Below, one piece after another: positions 26,505 to 34,824 of a stretch of DNA of 64,000 nt. Origin of the DNA: Verrucomicrobiia bacterium. Its GTDB lineage: Bacteria > Verrucomicrobiota > Verrucomicrobiia > Verrucomicrobiales > DEV007. The notes beneath the pieces were generated by a model, which was not told where the DNA came from, made no database searches, and saw only the letters and a list, made by a program, of their open reading frames with translations. The stretch spans positions 310,001 through 374,000 of the forward strand of contig JAUICH010000001.1 of the NCBI GenBank assembly GCA_030427505.1. The letters are read 5' to 3'. Positions within the stretch are counted from its first letter, which is position 1. Each line of letters opens with the position of its first letter. A program made the position numbers and the translations under genes.

Positions 26505-27035
26505 CTACGCAAGGCGGCCGATGAGCTCTTCCCGCTGCCGCGGAATCTGTCCGAAGGTGTCCGCGATGCAATTCACCGGCGGGCGGCCCTCTTCCGTCAG
26601 GCCCAGCAGCCGGGTGAGTTCTTTTTCAAAGTGAAGCAGCGCGCGGAGATCCGCCGGAGACTTGTCCAGGTAGTCCAGGGCCCGGTTCAGCAGGTCCCAG
26701 AGATCCATAATGGGTGTCTCCGGTTCGGCCACCAGGTCCAGCAGCTTCACGAAATAACTGGCTGCCAGGGTCTGGACATAGCTTTGGCGAAGGCCCAGGC
26801 GGGACTTCAGAATGGCCAGGTCTTTCAGGGTATGCAGGTCGCTCTTGCGGCTGCGGACCAGCTCGATTTCCGCCTCGTAAAACAGGTCCAGTTTCCCGGC
26901 AAAGGGGCTTCCGGGACGCCGGGCGCCTTTCGCCACGGTCTTGATCAAGCCGCACTCTTTCGAACACCAGTGCACGATGAGGCTGGTTTCCGTCAGGGCC
27001 GTGCGGCGGACCAGGGTGGCGGTCGTCTTTTCCAA
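26505..27035 (-). CDS. recO: DNA repair protein RecO, short form
   Basis: A 176-residue RecO homologue. The N-terminal OB-fold (MEKTTATLVRRTALTETSLIVHWCSKECGLIKTVAKGARR) and the following helical part (GKLDLFYEAEIELVRSRKSDLHTLKDLAILKS) are clear. RecO helps load RecA at gaps as part of RecFOR. Family members are usually about 230-250 residues with a C-terminal zinc-finger-containing region. This protein ends about 60 residues early and lacks the CxxC pairs. The same short form may be normal in this lineage. Divergent from prfB with 97 bp between the starts. Confidence 0.85.
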   Translation of the reverse strand: MEKTTATLVRRTALTETSLIVHWCSKECGLIKTVAKGARRPGSPFAGKLDLFYEAEIELVRSRKSDLHTLKDLAILKSRLGLRQSYVQTLAASYFVKLLDLVAEPETPIMDLWDLLNRALDYLDKSPADLRALLHFEKELTRLLGLTEEGRPPVNCIADTFGQIPRQREELIGRLA

Positions 27036-27087
27036 GTTCGAAGAAGTCGAGTTACGGGCAAAGGAGGCAGGATTCGGGCGCCTTACC

Positions 27088-27115
27088 TTGACGGCTCCTG
27101 AATCAGCAGTATTTA
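27088..27115 (+). promoter_or_regulatory. Sigma-70-like promoter for prfB
   Basis: -35 TTGACG (27088-27093) and -10 TATTTA (27110-27115) separated by 16 bp. Transcription would begin about 10 nt before the prfB ATG at 27133, giving a very short leader. There is no Shine-Dalgarno sequence before the start codon. Predicted by eye. Confidence 0.5.
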
Positions 27116-27132
27116 ACTAACCCCTCCCGAAT

Positions 27133-28279
27133 ATGGAAAACAACAAGGACTCCGGACTCATCGATCTCCAGGCTTACGACACCGAGTCGCTCAAAGCCCG
27201 GCTCGGCGAACTCCGGAGGTATCTTTGACTTCTCCAGTAAAGAAGAACGCCTCAGCGAGCTCGAGGCCGATATGAGCACGCCCGGTTTCTGGGACGACAA
27301 GGAAACCGCTCAGAAGACCGTCGATGAAGTGTCCAAGCTGAAGGGGGCCATTGTGCCCGTGCGGGAGTTGCAGCAAAAAGTGGACGACTTGGCGGTGCTC
27401 CACGAATTGGCGGTGGAAGAAGAGGACGCCTCGGCCAGTCAGGAGTTTGCCTCAGAGTTCGAGGCTGTGGAACGCGAATTCGAAGCCCTGGAATTGCAGA
27501 CCCTGCTCAGCGGTCCGCACGACAGCGATAACGCCTTCCTGACCATTCACTCCGGCGCCGGCGGTACCGAGGCCTGCGACTGGGCGGACATGCTTTACCG
27601 CATGTATCAGCGCTGGGCGGAGAAACGCGGCTTTGGGGCAGAGATCGTGGACATTCAGCAGGGGGAAGAAGTGGGCATTCGTTCCGTCACCCTGCTTATT
27701 TCCGGAGAGAACGCCTTTGGTTACCTGAATACGGAACGCGGCGTGCACCGGCTGGTGCGGATCTCTCCGTTCGACGCGGCCAAGAAACGCCACACCTCCT
27801 TCGCCAGTGTGGATATTTCTCCCGAGCTGGATGAGGATGACGACGTCGAGATCGACGAGAATGACCTGAAGATTCACACCGCGCGCAGCGGCGGCAAGGG
27901 TGGTCAGAACGTGAACAAGGTGGAGACCGCCGTGCACCTGACCCACGTGCCCACCGGCATCATCATCCGGTGCAGCGTGGAACGCAGCCAGCACAAAAAC
28001 CGGCAACTGGCCATGAAGCTTCTTCAGGCCAAGCTCTACCAGCTCGAAGAAGACCGGAAGCGCTCGGAAATGGAGCGGCAGTATGGTGAGAAGGGCGACG
28101 TCGCCTGGGGCAGCCAGATCCGGTCCTACGTTTTTCAACCCTATCAGATGGTGAAAGACCACCGGACCGGGTATGAGGTAGGGAATATTCAGGATGTCAT
28201 GGACGGAAACATCGACGGCTTCATCGAAGCCAAGCTGCGCGGCCAGAAAGCGGACAAGGGCCAGTCCAAGCAGTCCTAA
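27133..28279 (+). CDS. prfB: Peptide chain release factor 2 (programmed +1 frameshift)
   Basis: A 381-residue class I release factor that ends translation at UGA and UAA. The start ATG at 27133 opens a 31-codon frame ending at TGA 27226-27228. Reading resumes in the +1 frame from GAC at 27227 and continues to 28279. The second frame contains the GGQ motif ([13 protein letters not shown]), the RF2 tripeptide SPF ([19 protein letters not shown]) and the usual N-terminal helices. A frame annotated only from the ATG at 27272 would be truncated. Divergent from recO; followed by a C39-like peptidase gene and trmD on the same strand. Confidence 0.97.
27212..27229 (+). promoter_or_regulatory. RF2 programmed frameshift site
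   Basis: The classical arrangement is visible: an SD-like CCGGAGG, then TAT CTT TGA C. The CTT codon is at 27223-27225 and the in-frame TGA at 27226-27228. It is the same architecture as the E. coli site, in which slow UGA reading by scarce RF2 lets the ribosome slip one base forward. This forms an autoregulatory loop. Confidence 0.95.
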
Positions 28280-28298
28280 CCGCCTCCTGCGGGTTTTG

Positions 28299-29174
28299 GT
28301 GGGTTTGTCAGGGCTGGCGCTGTCGCAGGCGGTACTCGCGGATCCGCCGGGCATCGATCCAGACCTGGGAGTGGCTTTTGTGCGGGCGGGCGCGGACTTG
28401 CCGCCAAACACGCGGCCCATGAATCAGAGGCTTTACGAAACGCCGGACATTGCCTGCGGGCCGGCTTCCGCCATCAATTTCCTGCGCTTCGGCACGCCCC
28501 CCATGCGCGCGGCGGAGGCCGGGCTGATGGGCACGGACGACGGCGAGCGGCTTCGCTACGTGATCCACCGCTATTTCCTGGGCCGGAAATCCGTGGATGT
28601 GCCGGGGGCGAAACGGCTCGAATTTGGCGGCGTCACGGTGAACGACTTGACCGCCGCGATAGCGGAAGTCTTCGCGGACCACCATCTGGGGACGGTCAGG
28701 GGACGTTTTCTGGACCGGAGGCTTCGCGAGAAAGACGGAGAATTCGTGCACCGCGTTCATGGCTTGCTGAAAGATTCGCTGGAGCAGGGCCGGCCCGTGC
28801 TGGTCAGCCTGCGTTCCTTTGTGGCCAGTTACCACGAAGACCACGAAAAGATCCTGTGGGACCGGGGGGAGCATCACTACATGGTGGTCACCGGAGTGCC
28901 CGCCGTGTTGGGAGAAGGCGAGCGGGGTTTCACCTTCGAGTTCATCGACTCCGATGGAGCGGAGCGGAGATCGGGCTTTGTCCATGCGGAAAGCCGCCAG
29001 CCATTCAGCGCGTTCAAGGGCAGCACGGAAGAGGGGGAGTGGCTGAACGGCAGTCCCTTCCTGTTGGTCACCGCTCCCACGGTGGGCGCCGTCCGGCCGC
29101 GTGATCTGGAGTGGAGCGATCGCTGGCTGATCACGCTGAACTATGCCATCTGTGCCCAACCCGCACAGCCATGA
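28299..29174 (+). CDS. Secreted C39-like cysteine peptidase-fold protein
   Basis: A protein of about 291 residues whose core resembles peptidase C39-like domains. A catalytic Cys candidate lies in DIACGPASAINFLRFG and a His in EHHYMVVTGVP, with an Asp region FEFIDSDGAE after it. A signal-peptide-like segment VLVGLSGLALSQAVLA comes first. The frame is open upstream to an ATG at 28194 inside prfB. Because that overlaps prfB by 86 bp, a TTG or GTG at 28296-28299 is preferred, but the start is uncertain. Its stop overlaps the trmD start (ATGA), so translation is probably coupled. The substrate is unknown. Confidence 0.72.
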   Translation: MGLSGLALSQAVLADPPGIDPDLGVAFVRAGADLPPNTRPMNQRLYETPDIACGPASAINFLRFGTPPMRAAEAGLMGTDDGERLRYVIHRYFLGRKSVDVPGAKRLEFGGVTVNDLTAAIAEVFADHHLGTVRGRFLDRRLREKDGEFVHRVHGLLKDSLEQGRPVLVSLRSFVASYHEDHEKILWDRGEHHYMVVTGVPAVLGEGERGFTFEFIDSDGAERRSGFVHAESRQPFSAFKGSTEEGEWLNGSPFLLVTAPTVGAVRPRDLEWSDRWLITLNYAICAQPAQP

Positions 29175-29905
29175 TCGTCGATATCGTCACCATCTTTCCG
29201 GAAATGTGCCGCGCGCCCCTGGCGGAAAGCATCATGAAGCGGGCCCAGGAAAGCGGCCTGCTCACGCTGCGGATTCACGACCTGCGCGACTACACCACGG
29301 ACAAGCACCGCAGAGTCGATGACGAGCCCTACGGCGGGGGACAGGGCATGGTCATGAAACCGGAGCCCTTTTTCGCGGCTGTCCGGGACCTGAGAACGCC
29401 GGGCAGCCGGGTGGTTCTGATGACTCCCCAGGGCCGGACGCTGAATCAGGCCATGGCGCGGGAGTTTTCTGGGGCGGAACACCTCATCGTGCTTTGCGGC
29501 CATTACGAAGGGGTCGATCACCGCGTGGTGGAGACCCTGGTGGACGATGAAATTTCCATCGGCGACTACATCCTGACCAATGGCGCCGTGGCGGCCGTGG
29601 TCTTGGTGGATGCCGTGGTCCGCCTCATTCCCGGCGCCTTGGGGGACGAGCGGTCTTCGGAAGAAGAGAGCTTTTCCGAGGCTGGCTCCGGAATTCTGGA
29701 AGGCCCGTGCTACACCCGGCCCGCGGAATTTGAAGGAATGAGCGTGCCGGAAGTGCTTCTCTCCGGGCACCACGGAAATATCGCGGAATGGAAGCGGGAA
29801 CAGGCCGTGGAACGAACCCGGAAGAACCGGCCGGATTTGCTCGCAGATCCTCCCGGGATGGGCCCCGCGCGAGAAGACGGCGCCACGCCCGCCGAGGCAG
29901 AGTAG
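29171..29905 (+). CDS. trmD: tRNA (guanine-N1-)-methyltransferase
   Basis: A 244-residue SPOUT-class methyltransferase making m1G37 in tRNA to prevent frameshifting. MIVDIVTIFPEMC at the N-terminus, DDEPYGGGQGMVMKPEPFF, LCGHYEGVDHRV, and the knot region IGDYILTNGAVAAVVLVDAVVRLIPGALG are all family signatures. The SAM-knot reads LTNG where many proteobacterial TrmD have LTGGE. It is followed by GPCYTRPAEFEGMSVPEVLLSGHH. The start ATG at 29171 overlaps the preceding stop codon (ATGA). Full family length, with about 20 extra acidic residues at the C-terminus. Confidence 0.97.
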   Translation: MIVDIVTIFPEMCRAPLAESIMKRAQESGLLTLRIHDLRDYTTDKHRRVDDEPYGGGQGMVMKPEPFFAAVRDLRTPGSRVVLMTPQGRTLNQAMAREFSGAEHLIVLCGHYEGVDHRVVETLVDDEISIGDYILTNGAVAAVVLVDAVVRLIPGALGDERSSEEESFSEAGSGILEGPCYTRPAEFEGMSVPEVLLSGHHGNIAEWKREQAVERTRKNRPDLLADPPGMGPAREDGATPAEAE

Positions 29906-29979
29906 GGGGAGATCAGTTGCGCTGGGGCAGGGGTAGGCACCTTTTTCCTTGAGCCACCAAGCGTTCCACCACGGGAGCG

Positions 29980-30198
29980 TCAGTGCGGGTGTAGTACACC
30001 GGTCACCGGAGCGCCTTGGTTGATGGTTTCCACGGAGATCAATTCGCCGTTGGCGTCGTAGTAGCGGACGCTCTTGCTCAGCGGATAGGCCACGGGCTTC
30101 GTGGTGGTTTCCGTGCGGACGAGCATGCGGGTACCAGGCTCATCGGTGGTCAGCGTACCGGTGGTGGTTTGGTATTCGCTGACAATCACTTTGTCCAC
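29980..30198 (-). CDS. Small hypothetical protein, possibly frameshifted
   Basis: A 72-residue frame with a GTG start, MDKVIVSEYQTTTGTLTTDEPGTR...GAPVTGVLHPH, rich in Thr and Val. I do not recognise it. In the neighbouring frame, the sequence beyond its stop continues as VYYTRTDAPVVERLVAQGKR. This resembles the end of the next gene product, ...ETAEAPLVERHVIYREQ (30335). That suggests a one-base frameshift near 29995-30010 that truncated a longer paralogue, or a sequencing error. The frame is also open upstream of the GTG without an ATG, back to the terminator at 30244. Coding is plausible but not certain. Confidence 0.45.
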   Translation of the reverse strand: MDKVIVSEYQTTTGTLTTDEPGTRMLVRTETTTKPVAYPLSKSVRYYDANGELISVETINQGAPVTGVLHPH

Positions 30199-30243
30199 GA
30201 CGCGTCTGTCGCCCTGGAAGGAGGGTTCCGCCAGTCGAGGACA

Positions 30244-30276
30244 AGAAAAACGCCGCCCGGAATTGTCCGGGCGGCG
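30244..30276 (-). terminator. Intrinsic terminator after the gene at 30335
   Basis: An 11-bp perfect stem (30251-30261 with 30266-30276, CGCCGCCCGGA pairing) around a four-base loop. It is followed on the minus strand by a run of five T. It lies just downstream of the small secreted protein gene. Confidence 0.85.
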
Positions 30277-30334
30277 CCGAGGTCGAATAGGTGTTTCGAG
30301 GGGGAGTGAAGATTGGGGAGACTTCCCCGCGCGT

Positions 30335-30661
30335 TTACTGCTCCCGATAGATCACGTGGCGTTCCACCAGCGGCGCTTCCGCGGTTTCAACCACATGCAC
30401 GGGAGTGGCGGAGCGTTCGTAGACCACGGTCTGTTGCGGTTGGGCCACATAGACGTTCCGCTTCTTGTTGTAGGTATGGGTGTCCGCGGTTCCGAAGGTG
30501 ATGATTTCGACGGCGGTATCCGGGACGAGCGAAATGGTGTCACCCGCTATCTGCAGCAGGGCAGTGACTGGATTGTTCGGATTTTCGTCCGCCTTCGCCG
30601 GAACGGCCGTGAAGGCCAACGCGAACGCACCGATTGCGAGGGTAGTGATTATGGTTTTCAT
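30335..30661 (-). CDS. Small secreted hypothetical protein
   Basis: A 108-residue protein starting MKTIITTLAIGAFALAFTAVPAKADE, an excellent signal peptide with an AKA cleavage site. The mature part has NPVTALLQIAGDTISLVPDTAVEIITFG, then a Val/Tyr/Gln-rich C-terminus (YVAQPQQTVVYERSATPVHVVETAEAPLVERHVIYREQ). I do not recognise a family. The C-terminal part resembles the out-of-frame continuation of the gene at 29980. An intrinsic terminator at 30244-30276 ends its transcript. The start at 30661 was preferred over the much longer open frame because it places the signal peptide at the N-terminus. Confidence 0.75.
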   Translation of the reverse strand: MKTIITTLAIGAFALAFTAVPAKADENPNNPVTALLQIAGDTISLVPDTAVEIITFGTADTHTYNKKRNVYVAQPQQTVVYERSATPVHVVETAEAPLVERHVIYREQ

Positions 30662-31015
30662 GGTATTATTGGGTTCGATTAGAAGGGGCTCCTGGAAAGA
30701 GCCGGGGGAATGAAAAAGCAGAATGTCTGTTCCATGCTGCTTTGGCGGGAAGCACCCGCCTTTGTGAATGGTTACGAGCCGGGCCGGCAGAGGGTGGCGG
30801 GAGAGACTTTTACAACGGGGAAACGCTTCCCGGCTGATAAGAAAACCGGGCCAGAAAATGGGGGGCGGAAAACCGCCATCCGGTGAACCTTTGGCCGCTT
30901 CCGGGCATGAGATGCCGTCACACAATCCCTGTTGACCTAGTTCGTATTTCTTAATATTATTGATTTAGGTAAATCTCGTATTTGTTAGAGTACAACCCGC
31001 AATATTGGAGTCCCT
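30662..31015. other. 354-bp divergent intergenic region
   Basis: Non-coding region between the secreted protein (minus) and the zinc-ribbon protein (plus). The last 90 bases are markedly AT-rich and hold a good promoter at 30932-30960. The remaining part is GC-rich with no further feature recognised. Confidence 0.65.
30932..30960 (+). promoter_or_regulatory. Sigma-70-like promoter for the zinc-ribbon protein gene
   Basis: -35 TTGACC (30932-30937), spacer 17 bp, -10 TATTAT (30955-30960). Transcription would start near 30967, giving a leader of about 50 nt before the ATG at 31016. This is the best promoter match seen in the window. Confidence 0.6.
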
Positions 31016-31681
31016 ATGAAATGTCCCCGCTGTTCCAAGTCCGTTACTCACCGCAGCACGGCGTGTGAGGCCTGCGGGTACACGCTGGCCGACGTCCAGA
31101 GTCTCTACGGTTCCAATCACGTCCAGATGGACCGCCTTCACGACGCCGCACACTGCCTGCTGAAGGGTGAGCGGGATAAACTGGACGAGTTGTTCGACAA
31201 ACTGGAACGCCGCTTCCCGCAGTTGTGCTTCTTTGCCTATCTGGGCGCGCTTCCCGAAGGGACTCGTCTGAATGAGCTGAGCTTCTGGCTCATGAATCAC
31301 GCGACCATCCAGACATCGGACGTCGCCCGTCCCAGGGAAAACGGGATCTTGTTGCTCCTGGATACGAATTCCCAGTGGGCCGGTCTGACCTTGGGCTATT
31401 TTGTGGAGCATTACTTGAGGGATGAAGACCTTTCCGTCTGTCTTCGGGCGGGTCAGGGCCAACTGGCGGCTGGCAATTACGGCGAAGGGTTGCGCCTGCT
31501 TTTCAATAAGATGGGCAAAGTGCTGGCCCGCAGATCCCGCCACATCAAGCGTCTGCCCCAGCCAGCGGAACCCTCCTTGCTCAATCCCTTCGGCGCCGAT
31601 GTCACGGGTCTTCCTTCCCTGCGGTCCACCCGCCGGGTCAGTCCTCTGATGCCGGAGGGTGGGGACCGGGTGTATTCCTGA
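31016..31681 (+). CDS. Zinc-ribbon protein with TPM-like domain
   Basis: A 221-residue cytoplasmic protein. The N-terminus is a zinc ribbon with C3, C6, C17 and C20 (CPRC...CEACG). After a linker comes a segment (DKLDELFDKLERRFPQLCFFAYLG...NGILLLLDTNSQWAGLTLGYFVEHYL...) that looks like a TPM domain, the fold of the YgcG/PsbP-associated family. A similar domain is present in the next gene at 31722. The C-terminal 40 residues are Pro/Arg-rich and probably disordered. Function unknown; the pair may be related by duplication. The promoter at 30932-30960 fits this gene. Confidence 0.7.
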   Translation: MKCPRCSKSVTHRSTACEACGYTLADVQSLYGSNHVQMDRLHDAAHCLLKGERDKLDELFDKLERRFPQLCFFAYLGALPEGTRLNELSFWLMNHATIQTSDVARPRENGILLLLDTNSQWAGLTLGYFVEHYLRDEDLSVCLRAGQGQLAAGNYGEGLRLLFNKMGKVLARRSRHIKRLPQPAEPSLLNPFGADVTGLPSLRSTRRVSPLMPEGGDRVYS

Positions 31682-31721
31682 CCGGGCCCCGTTGGCCTGC
31701 CTGTTTCTCTACTAAACAAAG

Positions 31722-32843
31722 ATGAAGTGGTTCTGGGTCTTGCCGGCAGTGTCATGGGGGCTTCTGCCGGCCCAGGTTTCCGCGATCGATCTGCCTGAGT
31801 GGAACGCGGATGATGAAAGGCAACTGGCCCGGCAAGCGCCCGTTTCCCTGGGGGGGGGGTTGTTGCCTAACCCGAACGGAGAGCCGTCCGCCTCAGTCAA
31901 AGACGAAGGAAAGGCCGCGCCCCCGGGCCAGACAAGCTCCGGCGGAAAGCCGGACACGCCGTCTCCCGGTAATCAGGGGGAATCCACCTTGCCCAAGGCT
32001 CCGGACTTTCATCTCAAGACGCCGGAGCTCAACGTGGGGCCGGCTCCTTTCACGGAAGAGATGACGGAACGCGGTCCGCTGACCCCGGAACTCATCAAGG
32101 AATATTTTGCCCGGCGTCCTCCCCAGTTCCTGGTGGACCCCCAGCACCTGCTGACCGAGCAGAAGATCAACGACTTGGAGCGATTCCTGGAATATCACTC
32201 CGAGGAGTCGCCCTTTGACATTTACCTGATGGTCTTCGGTCCCAACCAGACAGTACCGGATGAAATTTCGCTGGCCGCGAAACATCAGGAATGGTTCGGG
32301 GGAAAAGAGAACGCCGTCCTGGTTGCTTACCGGATGATGGAGCCGGACAAGACCGCCATTGAGATGGGCAGCAAGGTGCGGTCGTCGCTGCCGGAGTCCG
32401 CCTTCCAGAAAGTTTTCGACCATTGCGTCGGCGAAGCGACAGTGGCCTCCATTCCCGCGGATCAGTTGGAACGTCTCGCGATCGAGCTTTCCATCCGCCT
32501 CTATTGGGTTTCCGATGTACTGGAGCAGCAATCCCAGGGAGCCAAGTTGACGGAGACCCAGGTGGTAGAGGCCGTCACGACCGTCACGGCTGTCGCTCCC
32601 GGGGAAGAAGCGCCGCCAGCCAAGCAGGATGGTGGTTTCTCCTGGCTCCCCGCAATCATCGCCACGGGTGCGGCTCTGGGCGTATTGGCCTTGATCGTTT
32701 TGTTGGTACGAATGGTCCTGGGAGAGAACCGGATCTACCTGTTCCCCGAGCGGCGAAGCGACGTTCGCCTGGGAGCCCGGTATTCGGGAGGTTCTTGTGT
32801 GTCGATGTCGTTTGGCGCGCCTGCTCCGGAGTCCGGAGCGTGA
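31722..32843 (+). CDS. Membrane-anchored TPM-domain protein with a 10-G tract
   Basis: A 373-residue protein with a signal peptide (MKWFWVLPAVSWGLLPAQVSA), a disordered Pro/Gly/Ser-rich linker to about 115, a TPM domain (about 125-275, including LTEQKINDLERFLEYHSEESPFDIYLMVFG and ENAVLVAYRMMEPDKTAIEMG), a C-terminal TM at about 309-332, and a short cytoplasmic tail. TPM proteins of this layout (YgcG-like) are membrane-associated with unclear activity. At 31850-31859 the coding sequence has a run of ten G (codons 43-46), which could slip and change the frame. Probably co-transcribed with 31016, 40 bp upstream. Confidence 0.8.
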   Translation: MKWFWVLPAVSWGLLPAQVSAIDLPEWNADDERQLARQAPVSLGGGLLPNPNGEPSASVKDEGKAAPPGQTSSGGKPDTPSPGNQGESTLPKAPDFHLKTPELNVGPAPFTEEMTERGPLTPELIKEYFARRPPQFLVDPQHLLTEQKINDLERFLEYHSEESPFDIYLMVFGPNQTVPDEISLAAKHQEWFGGKENAVLVAYRMMEPDKTAIEMGSKVRSSLPESAFQKVFDHCVGEATVASIPADQLERLAIELSIRLYWVSDVLEQQSQGAKLTETQVVEAVTTVTAVAPGEEAPPAKQDGGFSWLPAIIATGAALGVLALIVLLVRMVLGENRIYLFPERRSDVRLGARYSGGSCVSMSFGAPAPESGA

Positions 32844-32850
32844 GGGGTTC

Positions 32851-34803
32851 TTACCGCGCCGCCGCCGGGGGTTGAGCGCTGACCTTGGTGATGGGGCGAA
32901 TCAGTTGCCCGAAAGTTTCCCAGGAAATAAGGAACACATCTGGGGAGCCGTCGATCTGGCCGTAGTAGTTGGAGCGCGTCGCGGTGCCGGTTCCGGCGGG
33001 GGCAAAGCGCAGTGTGTGGGTGACCGGCCGGGGTTCGTTGATGGCGGGATCGATCTCTTCCAGCGTCACGTCTATCTCCAGGGCGGGCGTGGTCAGGCTC
33101 TGCATCGCTTCGCCATCTGACAGTACCCAGTCTTCGATGGTGAAGGATCCCAGCAGCCGGCTCAGTTCGGAGAGAGCGCGCCCGTCCAGGCGGGAGGAAA
33201 TGTCTTCGTCTCCCTGGCGGCCTTCCCAGGAGTTCCGGGTGTAGTCGTACACCAGATCCACATTTGGAGTGTCCGGCCTGCGCCTTGCCATGCCGCGCAG
33301 GCTGAATTCATTGAAGTTGAGTATTCTAAGGCTCTTCCACTTCAGGGGGTGGGTCGGTACGTTGGTGTTCAGGAAGGTGGGATCCAGAGAATAGACATAG
33401 GGTTGCCCCACGTAGTTGACATAGAGGTCGGTAACTTCTTTTCGTCCGAATTGGAGAACCGATTGGACCTCTCCCGCGCCCGGCGTGGTCTGCGATGGTT
33501 CCTCGGCCTTTTTGCTTTCCGGTTGAGGGGTATCCGAGATGAATGCCAGTTTCAGGAAAGGTTGGTCCAAGCCAAAGGGCTCCAGATCCGAAACGCTGTC
33601 GGAAACAAAGCTGAGGATCTTCTCTTCATTAAACGCCCGGATCAGCCGTTCCACCCGTTCCAGATTGGCGTTTTCCTTTTTGGCGTTGCGGTGGGAATAC
33701 CAGCGCTGGCCGTCCTGCACGAGTACCACGCGAGGATGGACGCGGCTCTCAATGATGATGCTCTTCAGCCACTGCGGCTCGATCCGCGCCAGGTAGGGAT
33801 CGCGAAACAGATTGGGTCCGGAGGGCAGACTTTCGAGCAATGCCGAGCGCACGCGGAACACTCCTTCGCGGTCTGACAATTCCGCGGTCAGCAGGGGCGC
33901 GTCCGGAACGGCGTCGTCCGTTCCGGGAGCCTCTTCCGGGGCGGGACTGAGGATGAGCTGAAGGGGCTTCTCCACGCCGAAGAGCTGAATGTCGATGACC
34001 GCGCCCTTTTCGGGGATCTCCTGTTTCCGGACCGGGCCCGCGCTCCGGTCGAGGAATTCCTCCACCTTCAGGGACTTCAAGCGGGAGATCAGGTTGTCTA
34101 CCAGGTCCGCGTTGGCGCGTGTCTGCAAGGGCTTGGTCAGGGTCCACCCAGTCACCGGAGGAGTGATCTTGCGGCGCAGTTCGATTTCGCTGTCCGCGGT
34201 GCGGATCCCGATCCGTACGATGAGTTCCGCTGGGGAATCCAGCAGGTTCCGGTCGCGCAGGCTGGCAATGGGGTCTTCCAGATACTGACGTGGATTGCCG
34301 TCCACCACGTAGGTGGACTTGTCCTTGTTGTCCGTGCCCGAGGGCCGGGCATAGATGGTATTGGACAGGGGCGCCGTGGTTCCCACCCTAAGCTCCACCG
34401 GTGGCAGTTCCCCGGCTCCGCTCAATTTGACGGAAAGGGCATGTCTGCCGTCAAACCCAAGCGCTTTGTCGTTCAGGTCCTCTCCGCCCAGTTCGGAGGC
34501 TTTGATCTCATCGCGAACCGTCAGGTGGCTGAGCAGGTCCAGCAGCGTGTTGATCGCTTTCGGGTCCGCCCGGTCGGTGATGGGGTCTTCGAATCGCCAG
34601 GATGTCTCTGTCCGATTCAGCGTCACGTTCCAGGATTTGTGCCGGATCTCGATTTGCGAGATGTCCGCCGGATCGAACCGCGCCAGGACCCGGGCCGTGT
34701 CTGTTTGGGTGACCTGGGTGCTCTGGTTTCGCTCGAAAAACGAGATGTAGATTCCCAATGAAAGGGAAATAACGAAAAGAACCAATGTCGTGCGAAGACT
34801 CAT
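32851..34803 (-). CDS. DUF4340-domain membrane protein of a Gld-type ABC system
   Basis: A 650-residue protein with one N-terminal membrane segment (LRTTLVLFVISLSLGIYISFF) and a large extracytoplasmic part with repeated DUF4340 modules, including VLARFDPADISQIEIRHKSWNVTLNRTETSWRFEDP and INTLLDLLSHLTVRDEI. It is the fourth minus-strand gene of the ABC cluster (38037 to 32851), 21 bp after the GldG-like gene. DUF4340 proteins commonly accompany GldF/GldG-type transporters, so it is probably an accessory component. No enzymatic motif is seen. It converges on the TPM gene with 7 bp between ends. Confidence 0.85.
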   Translation of the reverse strand: MSLRTTLVLFVISLSLGIYISFFERNQSTQVTQTDTARVLARFDPADISQIEIRHKSWNVTLNRTETSWRFEDPITDRADPKAINTLLDLLSHLTVRDEIKASELGGEDLNDKALGFDGRHALSVKLSGAGELPPVELRVGTTAPLSNTIYARPSGTDNKDKSTYVVDGNPRQYLEDPIASLRDRNLLDSPAELIVRIGIRTADSEIELRRKITPPVTGWTLTKPLQTRANADLVDNLISRLKSLKVEEFLDRSAGPVRKQEIPEKGAVIDIQLFGVEKPLQLILSPAPEEAPGTDDAVPDAPLLTAELSDREGVFRVRSALLESLPSGPNLFRDPYLARIEPQWLKSIIIESRVHPRVVLVQDGQRWYSHRNAKKENANLERVERLIRAFNEEKILSFVSDSVSDLEPFGLDQPFLKLAFISDTPQPESKKAEEPSQTTPGAGEVQSVLQFGRKEVTDLYVNYVGQPYVYSLDPTFLNTNVPTHPLKWKSLRILNFNEFSLRGMARRRPDTPNVDLVYDYTRNSWEGRQGDEDISSRLDGRALSELSRLLGSFTIEDWVLSDGEAMQSLTTPALEIDVTLEEIDPAINEPRPVTHTLRFAPAGTGTATRSNYYGQIDGSPDVFLISWETFGQLIRPITKVSAQPPAAAR

Positions 34804-34824
34804 GGGGACTGCCAGGGGGCTTCT

